Positions 25,435 to 33,534 of a stretch of 64,000 nucleotides of DNA are shown here, one piece after another. Every line of letters begins with the position of its first letter. The first letter of the stretch is position 1. The stretch covers positions 124,001 to 188,000 of the forward strand of contig JAPPFL010000001.1 in the NCBI GenBank assembly GCA_028823855.1. Direction: 5' to 3'. The notes under the pieces are model-generated. The model ran no database searches. It was given only the letters and a program-made list of their open reading frames with translations, and was not told the origin of the DNA. The position numbers were made by a program, and so were the translations under genes. Origin of the DNA: Albidovulum sp. (GTDB lineage: Bacteria; Pseudomonadota; Alphaproteobacteria; Rhodobacterales; Rhodobacteraceae).

Positions 25435-25617
25435 CTAGCGAATGAGTTCCCTCGTGTTAATCTGCTCCTGAGCCGCCTTTTTCTTAACTCTTAGCAAGCC
25501 GTTGATGGTGTCCGAACCAAGTGTTTCTGAAAGATCAATGATCCTCTGCCGACACTCTTCGTAGAGCCTCTTGGCTTCGTCCAGCCTCCTTTTCCTTGCT
25601 AGGAACTCGTCAACCAA
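25435..25617 (-). CDS. Hypothetical small coiled-coil protein
   Basis: This 60-residue product is unrecognised. It is rich in charged helical residues (RKRRLDEAKRLYEECRQRII, then RVKKKAAQEQINTRELIR), a pattern suggesting a coiled coil or a helical oligomerisation segment. The start is a TTG with no convincing ribosome-binding site, and an in-frame stop lies just upstream. It could be a fragment of a longer gene. Confidence 0.3.
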   Translation of the reverse strand: MVDEFLARKRRLDEAKRLYEECRQRIIDLSETLGSDTINGLLRVKKKAAQEQINTRELIR

Positions 25618-25902
25618 TGGATTGATCAGTCACTTTCCCATGTGAAATCCCTTTTTGGCATACGAGGCAGAAAGTTTCGCTGTACCTGTAGCGACTTGTA
25701 TTCATAATCGTTTCGGCCTGCATTCATCGGGCTGAACCCGCCTTAGCTGCGAACAGAGCTGTACTGGAAACGGTCCTTTGCCTGACATCTGGTCCTTTCG
25801 GTTTGCCGGGACTAAATTTTCTGTGTTTTTCCGTCTGTTTACCGCGTCTGGAAAGCATCGTACGGGTTTGTGCTTCGCGCTCGGGCTATCAACCGGTTCA
25901 CG

Positions 25903-26449
25903 CATGCTCATTGGCTACCCGCGCGTATCGAAGGAAGAACAGAAACTGGATTTGCAGCATGACGCACCAAGTCCTGTCGGGCGCGATCGGATTTTCGATG
26001 ACAAGGCAAGCGGCACCGGGACCGAGCGACCCGGACCGATTGCGCGATGGCGACACCTGGCCGCATGGCGGCTGGACCGGCCTGGGCGATCCCTGTAGGA
26101 TCTTATCGACCGCGCCGAAGCGCTGAAGGAATCGGGTGCCGGGCTGAAGAGCCTCCGCGAATCCAACGACGCCGCGACGAGCGGCGGTCAACTGATCTTT
26201 CACGTATTCGGCGCCCTGGCCGAATTCGAGCGCAACCTGATCAACGAGCGGATCCGGGCCGGATTGAATGCCGCGCGTGCAAGCGGCCGCAAGGGTGGCG
26301 GAAAGAAGACGCTGACCTGCAGGCGGCGCGCCCATGGCGTGGAAGTCTGCCGGTCGCGCAAGCATGCGGTGGCGGAGATCTGCAGCCAGATGGGCATCTC
26401 GCGCGCCACGCTCTGCGCCTATGTCAACGAATTCTCCGATGGCGAATAG
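25903..26449 (+). pseudogene. Serine recombinase (Pin/resolvase family) with in-frame stop and internal damage
   Basis: Starting at ATG 25903, the frame reads MLIGYPRVSKEEQKLDLQHD, carrying the catalytic Ser of the Y-x-RVS motif, then DRIFDDKASGTGTERPG, a scrambled stretch, and AAWRLDRPGRSL before a TAG at 26096. The same frame continues after the stop with DLIDRAEALKESGAGLKSLR, GGQLIFHVFGALAEFERNLI, NERIRAGLNAARASGRKGG and a C-terminal helix-turn-helix (AEICSQMGISRATLCAYVNE). The segment that should link RPG to the WRLDR motif is shortened and partly in another frame. A functional recombinase is not encoded. Confidence 0.8.
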
Positions 26450-26567
26450 AGGGCGTTATCGCATAGTTTGTACGCTGAATTGCTTTAAGGACGCACAAAT
26501 CAGGGTGCATTCGCGTTCAACGGAACGACTTGGCAATCCTGTAGCCCGTTGCTCCGCCAATCTTGAA

Positions 26568-26838
26568 CTAATGTGCAGCCTGTCCGGGCGTCATTCCGGC
26601 TTCGATGAGTCTCCGCTCCGTTGAAACCGTCTCCGCTGAAGGCGGTGGCCGCCCCGGCTTTCTGCCGCGTTTCCTAGCTGCGGCAAAGCCGTCCCTGTTG
26701 CGCTCGGAGATCAGCCGCCGCTCAAAATGCGCAATCGCGCCGAAGACTGGGAAGGCCAGCTCGCTTTCGCCCGATTTCGCGTCGACCCGTTCTTCAAGAC
26801 TGGCCAGGCTGGGAATACGGTCCGAGCCGCGACTCTGG
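26568..26838 (-). pseudogene. Serine recombinase (resolvase), C-terminal fragment on the minus strand
   Basis: The minus strand encodes SLASLEERVDAKSGESELAF, then PVFGAIAHFERRLISERNRD and GFAAARKRGRKPGRPPPSAE followed by RRLIEAGMTPGQAA, a typical resolvase second half and DNA-binding linker. The N-terminal catalytic part is absent. It is homologous to the plus-strand fragment at 24397-24720, in opposite orientation, and lies downstream of a possible transposase tail on the same strand. Confidence 0.7.
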
Positions 26839-26919
26839 GATTGCCTGCGCAAGGGTACATGACGCGATATGGCCAGCGGCGGATTTATCGGGCCCGGCCG
26901 GGGTTTCACCTGATTCTTC

Positions 26920-27180
26920 ACATCCCGAACCCAAATGTTCTTCGGGCGGCCTGTTCCGGGGGAGGGATTCCGAGAGCGCCGCGGAGCTTCCCGTCGGAGA
27001 ATTCGTATTCGCCGAGCATGTTGATACGCGCCCACGGCGCGGGAGAGCGCCCGCCGATCGCGCCGGGAAGGTTCTCCCGCATTTCAGCGCCGGATGCCCT
27101 TTCGAAGCGCCGGGCGAGGTGGAGATGGTTCCGGCGGACGATGCCGTTCCCATTCAGCCGGTCGCGGGCGCGGGATATCG
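26920..27180 (-). pseudogene. Possible Tn3-family transposase C-terminal tail
   Basis: In one minus-strand frame the sequence reads NHLHLARRFERASGAEMREN, then GRSPAPWARINMLGEYEFSD, resembling the end of Tn3-type transposases (an N-T-x-x-L helix, then SP-x-x-W-x-x-IN-x-x-G-x-Y). The frame closes shortly after. Its position immediately upstream of a same-strand resolvase fragment supports the call. The rest of the transposase is missing. The evidence is short-motif matching only. Confidence 0.4.
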
Positions 27181-27351
27181 CGGAACGTTTTGACGCGGCA
27201 GCAGGGCCGAGTTCGCGCGGAACGCTCTACGAGCGCGATCGCAAGACGGCCGTCAAGGATAGGAAAAAGGAGATCGGCAAGGAACTTATAGACAAGATGC
27301 TCGACGACCTGGGGATCGATCGGAACGAATTGTAGTCGGCGCGTACAGCGA

Positions 27352-27815
27352 GTGTCCCATGCCCGGAGGAATACGGCCACGCCCGACAGCTGCAGCTACC
27401 CCGTTGAATTCAAGCTCGGCGAAGATGGGCGGCATGTTGCCTCTTTCCCCGATTTCGGGTGGAGAGCGACAGACGGTGCGACCCTTGATGAAGCTCTGGC
27501 TAAGGCCCGGGACCTGCTGCGTGAACTGAAGGCATGCACGATGCGGGAAGCCAGGGATTTTCCAGAACCGTCGCCACCTTCCGAGCGGCAAAGGCTTGCC
27601 GTTCCGCCAGTGATGATTGCATTTAAGGCCGCTCTCTACGACGCGTTCCGCGAAATAGGCCAATCGCGGCGCGGGCAAGCCCACGAGCTCGGCGTGGCCG
27701 AGAGCAAGGTAGACGCATGCAGAACCCGGATCACGCCACCAAGACAGCAGCGATTGACCGCTCCATGCGCCGTTTGGGAAAGTGCGACATCGTGTCCGTT
27801 GGCAAAGCCGCGTGA
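27352..27815 (+). pseudogene. HicB-type antitoxin, frameshifted
   Basis: The N-terminal HicB fold is clear: YPVEFKLGEDGRHVASFPDF, then GATLDEALAKARDLLRELK, followed by the C-terminal helical DNA-binding part (AAFKAALYDAFREIG-like stretch, QAHELGVAESKV). Near base 27710 the frame shifts; the sequence continues in another frame as MQNPDHATKTAAIDRSMRRL and closes at TGA 27813-27815, which is the expected HicB ending. The antitoxin is thus truncated in its last helix as it stands. No HicA toxin is recognisable next to it. The ORF upstream ends in KDRKKEIGKELIDKMLDDLG, which I cannot place. Confidence 0.7.
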
Positions 27816-28836
27816 TCGGCACTAGGACCTTGCGCAAGGATGAAACGGCGAGGTGCCATAAGGCATTGCACATACCCTGCGCACAACAGTGACAGCCAGC
27901 AGATCTGGTCCCGCTCGTCGTCTGTCAATCGATTCAAATAGCCCTCGGCATCAAGGTGCGAGAAAGACGTGCGGCCGGTTGCCAACAAAAGGAACCCAAA
28001 GGCGGTGAGCGCCCGATTCGAGAATGGCACGAACAGATCGGAGCCACTGAGGTTTGATTTGTCGGGGATCGCAATGAACCGCCAGATTTCGAAATCGCAT
28101 ATTCGGGAGAACCAGTTGCCGTTGAAGTCGCTCTCTTGCTTCCCGCTTTGGGGTGGAACTAGAAAACCGAAATTGCATTTGGAAATAGGAAACTTGATTG
28201 AAGAATTCGCTACCGATCCCAATTGTCATAGATTGCATTCGGGTTGTAAATTTGACTCGCGTGATCGTTATCCGTCATGGTCAGAAGCCAAGGCCTGGAA
28301 AAACGGCCACGAAGGCATTGCTTTCAGAACGTTCGGGGTGAGTTTCAACTTTTGTCGCCGGAGCAGCTAGCCGGACGAGGAATAGTATTGGAGCTATATC
28401 CGGCAGGAAACCGGGGTAGATTTTGCGGAGTCGGCGAAGATAAAGGCTAAATGATTGAAAACGCGCTAGAGGATCATTTGATTTGTTGAATCGACAAAAA
28501 GTTGTCCAAAGTGAGGAAAATGAAGCCGGTCAACGAGTATTGTTGTTGGTGGCTCGTATTTTATGACAAAATCGTCGTAGCTCCAAAAGGAGTATTTGGC
28601 CAAAGCCGAGAGAAAATTCAAATTGGCGTGCGAGGCCGGAACGATACAAAGTTATGGAGTATGTTTGAGTTGGTGAGCCAGTTCCAATTTGAACAGCCGC
28701 CGCCCACGATGCCCAAATGGTTCCGGCCATTGTGGGAGAACCCGCAATGCACGACACTTCCTGATTGTCCATGTTGACACTTTATGAATCGGAGTCGGAT
28801 CGATGAAACTACATGTAGTTTTTTTAACCGTTGAAA
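27816..28836. other. 1-kb region of unassigned sequence in the island
   Basis: Several open frames overlap here on both strands. One minus-strand frame (stop at 27731, open to 28222) contains a coding-like stretch, TSFSHLDAEGYLNRLTDDER then DQICWLSLLCAGYVQ, but I know no family for it. A plus-strand frame at 28502-28777 has an odd Trp/Cys-rich composition. I do not assign a gene. Confidence 0.35.
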
Positions 28837-29367
28837 TCAACATGCTGCGCTGACGCTCGACAAAATCCGGTTTGCGGGGTTAGGAAAATCAAAAACTAGA
28901 TTGATTTCAGAAATTTTTCCGCCAGAATCCGTCGTCATGTACGGCCATAACCCAACATAAGCACTGATTCCGCCATAGGAGTTTTTCGCCTTGGGCTTCC
29001 GGAATCCTTTCTTCCTGAACCAGTTTGACAGATTGGCGGGCGTCGTGCTGTAGCGCTTCGCGATGAACTTCTGCGTTGATCCGTTCGCGAGCAGAAAGTC
29101 GATTTTCGCGCAATAGGGATCGAACTTGCTCTTGACCGGGCGTTTCGGCCTTCCGAGGGGCAGTCCTGCGGCATTTCCGGCCATGAGCGCTTCCGTGGTT
29201 CGTGCCGAGATCAGGTCGCGCTCGATCTCGGCGGCAATTGAAAAGGCCATGGCGATGATCCTGCTCTGGATGGTTTCGACGAGCCTCCTGGGTCCCTTGA
29301 TTGCATGGACTCGAACGCCGGCGTCCGAGGCGACGGACAGGATTTCGGCTTTATCCCAACAAAGCAT
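28837..29367 (-). pseudogene. Serine recombinase (invertase family), N-terminally truncated
   Basis: The product of up to 176 residues lacks the first 80 or so residues with the catalytic Ser. It opens with MLCWDKAEILSVASDAGVRV, whose family equivalent reads S-M-L-x-x-x-E-I-L-S, and continues with QSRIIAMAFSIAAEIERDLI, SARTTEALMAGNAAGLPLGR and a C-terminal helix-turn-helix including FIAKRYSTTPANLSNWFRKK. The last 45 residues look like read-through into unrelated sequence. It marks the right side of the degraded island. Confidence 0.72.
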
Positions 29368-29530
29368 CCATGCTTCGATGCAAAGGCTCCTTTAAATAAT
29401 TTTAACGGTTTCGGAACACTTTATTACACGGCTTTCCACAGGTTTCCCCACAGCGTCGCCTGCCGCCGCGCTTCGCAGGTTGAACAATTGAGAGACCGTT
29501 AAATCATTGCCGTCAAAAGTACCGCCCATG

Positions 29531-29950
29531 CTAGACGTCGCCGCCGAAAAAATTGAAATTGCGACGAATCATAGGATTCTCCTTTACTTTAAGCACGGGA
29601 ATTTCGAGCACGGAGGCGGCTAGCCCGGCCAGCAAAGGCCATTCGAAGATTGCAAGGGTCGGCCCGAGCGGATCGACCCAGTCGTTGGCGGCAACGTGCG
29701 CGCGGTACGGACTCGTGCGCCGGATCCATTCCATTCGGCACGTCGTCCAAAATAGCTACGAACCTGCGGCCCTCCCGTGGGCAAATGGCTCAAGAGCGAG
29801 GGATTCGCACCGCATAGCCGCATTTCCGCAATCTCGCACGAAACCGGGAGGGATCGCAGATCCCGCTTCTGCCATACCGGCGCGGGCATTTGTTACGATC
29901 GCCGCACGCGTTTCGACTTCAATAATGGGATAGAAATCAAGATCGATCAT
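29531..29950 (-). pseudogene. 2-oxoglutarate/Fe(II)-oxygenase-like N-terminal fragment with amber stop
   Basis: From ATG 29950 the frame reads MIDLDFYPIIEVETRAAIVT, a helix ending GSAIPPGFV, then LALEPFAHGRAAGS and a TAG at 29756-29758; the same frame continues LFWTTCRMEWIRRTSPYRAH, VAANDW and FEWPLLAGLAASVLEIPVLK, ending at 29531. The layout resembles the N-terminal third of an uncharacterised 2OG-Fe(II) oxygenase family (ArpA/HalD-like) in which an FEWD-P-L helix precedes the catalytic barrel. The iron-binding HxD...H residues are not present, so the enzyme is lost. It lies 64 bases downstream of the sulfatase on the same strand. The family call is tentative. Confidence 0.4.
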
Positions 29951-30014
29951 TTTGACGGAGCTAATGCGATCAGGCGACGCGGTGCGTACTTTCAGTTTCG
30001 AAGGCCCGCTTGGA

Positions 30015-31499
30015 TCAGATGGGTTGGACCTCTCGTCTCGGCGGCTCGGAAATCGGATAGGGTCTAGACCAACCACGTTGGTGCGACGGGTGGGCAGGGT
30101 CCATCGTCGCGTAATCGTATCCCTTCTCGACATTGCCTTCGAACAGGGCGTCGAGCAATTCCCGGGTCATCGCTGCGTCCAATCGCAAGGCCACGTCTGC
30201 CGCATCGGGCCGGTCGAGCAGATTTGACTGCTCGGCAGGGTCGGCCACCCGGTCGCTAAGCGTAGCCAGACCGTTTGCGTAGCGCGCCAGCTTGTATCTT
30301 CCGTCTGTCATCATGAACCCGGAGCCAAGCGCCCCGAGTACGACTTCGCGCGCACGGCGTTGTACCAGACCTAGTTCCGGAAGCGCAATGCTATCGCCCC
30401 GCCCGCTGGTTTCGATACCCGCAAACTCGGCGATCGTTGCAAATAGATCGGTCAAGGTTACGAGTGCGCCGCTGCACCCGGCCGGTCCTATCCCGGGAGC
30501 CCTGACAATGAGTGGAATGCGAATGGAGGGTTCGAGAAAGTTGTTTTTGCCGAGTAGGCCAAAATCGCCGAGAAGATCGCCGTGATCCGAAGTAGCGATA
30601 ACCACCGTGTTGCGATTCAATCCCCTATCGTCAAGTGCCGCAAGCACGCGACCGATGCCTGCATCAATGTTTGAAGTCAGCGCGGAATAGTGAATCCGAA
30701 CGCGGCGCTTCACGTCTTCGGGGAAATACTCCATGTTGATGGAGGCCGATCCCAGTCTGTTCTGTCTGATCTGACCTTGGCGGAATGTCTCCGTCGCTTC
30801 TGTCGGCGGATGGGACTCCGGCATCGACGAGGGGTCCCAGTCTTCGGTCCAGGCCTTCGGCGGATTGTACGGATCGTGGGGACCCGGGAAGCCGACCATT
30901 GCGAAGAACGGCTCGCCGCGGCCGCCGTGCCGGCGAATGAACCGCACAGTCTCGTCGGCAACCCAGGAGTCGACCTGAAGTTCCGGTGGCAACGCATCGA
31001 AGGAAGCCATTAGATTTTCGGCGTACCCCTCCTCGTCCGGCCCTCGCGATTTAGCGAAGCCGACCGACGCTAGATAGTCGTGATAGTCGTCCTCAATGTA
31101 GACGTGGCGCTTGTCCTCGGCGATTCGTCGGATCCGGAATCCCTCCGCGATGTCCCAGGGCATGAAGTGCATCTTTCCAAATGCCGCAGTTAGATATCCG
31201 TTGTCCGCCAAAATCTCTGCAATCGTCGGCATTCCGCAGGCGGCATGGTCGGGGCGTAGCCAACTGCCGTTGGAAAGGACGCCGGTAGACACCGCGTTGT
31301 GGCCGGTCAGCAGCGCCGCCCTGGCGGGAACGCACAGCGGATGCGGAGAGATGGCGTTTTTATACTGGCGGCCCGATGCGGCAAGCCGGTCCAAGTTTGG
31401 CGTTCGCGCAAATGCGGCGCCGTAGCAGCCTAGGAAGTCCGCCCGCAACTGGTCAGGCATAATCAATAGTATATTGGGTTTCTCCCTATCTGCGGCCAT
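30015..31499 (-). CDS. Sulfatase family hydrolase (Cys-type)
   Basis: The 494-residue enzyme belongs to the alkaline-phosphatase-like sulfatase family. The N-terminal metal site reads NILLIMPDQLRADFLGCYG, and the active-site motif is C-V-P-A-R (PLCVPARAALLTG at about residue 53), whose Cys is converted to formylglycine. The other metal ligands appear in VVIATSDHGDLLGDFGLLGK. No signal peptide is seen, which points to a cytoplasmic enzyme acting on an imported sulfate ester or phosphonate-like compound. The true start is the ATG at 31499; the gene overlaps the end of the upstream PLP-enzyme gene by 14 bases, indicating one operon. The substrate is unknown. Confidence 0.9.
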   Translation of the reverse strand: MAADREKPNILLIMPDQLRADFLGCYGAAFARTPNLDRLAASGRQYKNAISPHPLCVPARAALLTGHNAVSTGVLSNGSWLRPDHAACGMPTIAEILADNGYLTAAFGKMHFMPWDIAEGFRIRRIAEDKRHVYIEDDYHDYLASVGFAKSRGPDEEGYAENLMASFDALPPELQVDSWVADETVRFIRRHGGRGEPFFAMVGFPGPHDPYNPPKAWTEDWDPSSMPESHPPTEATETFRQGQIRQNRLGSASINMEYFPEDVKRRVRIHYSALTSNIDAGIGRVLAALDDRGLNRNTVVIATSDHGDLLGDFGLLGKNNFLEPSIRIPLIVRAPGIGPAGCSGALVTLTDLFATIAEFAGIETSGRGDSIALPELGLVQRRAREVVLGALGSGFMMTDGRYKLARYANGLATLSDRVADPAEQSNLLDRPDAADVALRLDAAMTRELLDALFEGNVEKGYDYATMDPAHPSHQRGWSRPYPISEPPRREVQPI

Positions 31500-32748
31500 G
31501 CAATTCTCCAAGAACGCGCGAGACGCGGTGCCCGGCTTCAACCAAGTCGTCAATCTCGTTGTAGATCGCGGCCGACAGGCGGAGCCAGAGGCTGCCGCCG
31601 AGCCGCGCAAGCGACACCGAAACGCTCTCACTGGCCGCGACCAGTAATTGGAGCCGCTCGGTGTCCAGTTCAGTTGCGTATCCGTGTTCCGCGAGGCGAA
31701 CGGACGCCATCGAGCAATGCATGTCTTCCGGAGCCGAAAGCTCGGTCCCGAATTGCGACGCAAGGCGCTGCGCCGCCTTGTTCGCGACTGCGCGGTTCCT
31801 TCTGCGCAGAAGCCCGCCGCCGACGGAATTGTGAAACTCTATCGCCGCGGGAACGCTAAGCCAGGCGCTCGGGTCGCGGGTGCCCGTCCAGTCGAAAGCT
31901 CTGGAAAACCCGCTTCCGTAGCCGTGCGAGATCGCCGTAGGCCTCATGCGCTCCTGCCGGGAGCGGCGACACCAAAGCACTCCGGATCCAAGAGGGGCGC
32001 AAAGCCATTTGTGGGCGTTTGCAATATAGAAATCGGCTCCAATGGACGGCACATCCAAATCGAGATTCCCCGGGGCGTGGGCACCGTCTACCAGCACCGG
32101 AATGTCGCGCTCACGGAAATGTCGGCATAGTTCGAAAATTGGAAAGACGATGCCGCAGGCCGAGGCAACGTGGTCGAGAACGACTAGGCGAGTACGCCCG
32201 CGCATTGCGGAGACAACCGCTGCGGTGACTTGTTCGGGGTCGCTTACCGGCGGCGAAACCGGCGCCTCGACAGGCTTCGCTCCCGTTCGATCACACCAGT
32301 ATAGGACGGCCTTGCGCACGGCCCCGTATGCTTGGTTCGTAAACAGAATCGTGTCGCCGGATTCCAGGCGCAGACTCGAAATGACGGAGTTGGCGGCGCT
32401 AGTGGCATTCTCCACAAACACCCAGTCCTCCGGAGCGCCGCCGAGGAATTCCGCAACAGAGCCGGCCGCTTTTCGGAGCCGGCCGCGATACTCCGACCGG
32501 AAGAACCGCGAGGGATCCGCTCGCACTTCGTCCTGAATGGACCGCTGCCTGTTCCTGACCGGCTCCGGTACCGCGCCAAATGAGCCGTGATTAACGTGAA
32601 GCACGGTCGGGTCGAGTCCGAAGGTCTCTAGCCACCTCTTTCCGAAAAGGCCTTTTTCCGCTCGCGGTCGCCGCATATTTGCGCCATTCCGGCCCAGTAC
32701 TTGTCCACTTTGCACGATCCGACTCCGTTCCGCAAGTTCGCGCGCCAT
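31486..32748 (-). CDS. Class V aminotransferase-fold PLP enzyme (isopenicillin-N-epimerase/cysteine-desulfurase-like)
   Basis: The 420-residue protein belongs to the fold-type-I, class V PLP family. Family blocks are VLHVNHGSFGAVPEPVRNRQ, FVENATSAANSV (phosphate contact), VVLDHVASACGIVFP, PVLVDGAHAPGNLDLDVPSI with the cofactor Asp, and the Schiff-base Lys in YIANAHKWLCAP. The NHGSFG and NAHKW pattern points to the isopenicillin-N-epimerase-like branch, which includes epimerases, lyases and desulfurases. The ATG at 32676 would give a start closer to the conserved region; the longer start is shown. Its end overlaps the sulfatase gene, suggesting that the two act on one substrate. Confidence 0.86.
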   Translation of the reverse strand: MARELAERSRIVQSGQVLGRNGANMRRPRAEKGLFGKRWLETFGLDPTVLHVNHGSFGAVPEPVRNRQRSIQDEVRADPSRFFRSEYRGRLRKAAGSVAEFLGGAPEDWVFVENATSAANSVISSLRLESGDTILFTNQAYGAVRKAVLYWCDRTGAKPVEAPVSPPVSDPEQVTAAVVSAMRGRTRLVVLDHVASACGIVFPIFELCRHFRERDIPVLVDGAHAPGNLDLDVPSIGADFYIANAHKWLCAPLGSGVLWCRRSRQERMRPTAISHGYGSGFSRAFDWTGTRDPSAWLSVPAAIEFHNSVGGGLLRRRNRAVANKAAQRLASQFGTELSAPEDMHCSMASVRLAEHGYATELDTERLQLLVAASESVSVSLARLGGSLWLRLSAAIYNEIDDLVEAGHRVSRVLGELHGRR

Positions 32749-33534
32749 TTCCGAACGGCGAGAAAAAAACGGATTCGACCCGGTTGGCGCATTGTTAAAT
32801 GTGCATTAACCCACAATCCGCACGTTGGAACAGTGCCAACCTGTTGAACGATTTTGGTTTCAAAATTCGCTTCCCGTGTCAATTTCAGAGTCTCCGTCTA
32901 CGACACGCACATTTTCGCAATGGCGCCGGCGTCTGGCCTCCGGCGTTCATCGCCGGGATCGGGATGTTCGCGGTCCTTCCCTACGCTATCTACGCCGCGG
33001 GATATGCTAATGCGGAACTAGCGTCGGGACAGGTCCGTGTGCCGGGCGCGGAGAAAGCTCGAGCGAACTATGACGGGCTGACGCGGACAGAGCGAGTCAC
33101 GTCCGCAGCGACGTGGAGGCAGGCGGTTGCCGACCTGCGGATACTAGAGCGATCTACCCTTGATGCAAATTGCCCGGACTACTGGCGCGCAGGCGAGACA
33201 ATTTGATCGCGCCGCCACTCGCCGTTCCGAGCGCCAGTCGATGTAGCCGGCCATTTTGTCGTTTTGGAAGCAGCATCTGGTCGCCAGTATCAAGTTCGCG
33301 TCCGCATTTCTCGGGAGACGCATCCGCAGCCAAATCGGGAATCTCCGCAAGAGAATATCCGCCACCGTCGAAGGTCTCAAATTCCGCGCGAAACAACATT
33401 CAAGTTGGCAACTGATCTTCAAGGTGTCAACCGGTCTACGTCTCCTACAATTCGGCAATCATTGACATTCCGCGCCAATTTTTCGTACATGGGAACTCCC
33501 GGCGCTCCAGCGCCAGACGGAAAGGAAAGGCATC
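32749..33534. promoter_or_regulatory. Divergent 0.8-kb region; promoter candidate before the second importer
   Basis: No gene is recognised in this gap, although a plus-strand frame at 32799-33206 contains a hydrophobic stretch followed by a polar tail. Close to the importer, TTGACA at 33462-33467 and TACATG at 33486-33491 are 18 bases apart and could be the promoter of the binding-protein gene at 33535; the -10 is a poor match. Confidence 0.35.

Noticed and set aside
29756-29758. The amber codon in the oxygenase-like fragment as a possible recoded codon
   Set aside because: There is no sign of pyrrolysine genes or a stop-codon readthrough context, and the gene is also truncated at its 3' end, so simple decay is more likely.
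32799-33206. A plus-strand frame with one hydrophobic stretch upstream of the second importer
   Set aside because: No recognisable family, no ribosome-binding site, and another frame on the opposite strand is equally open; left inside the gap description.
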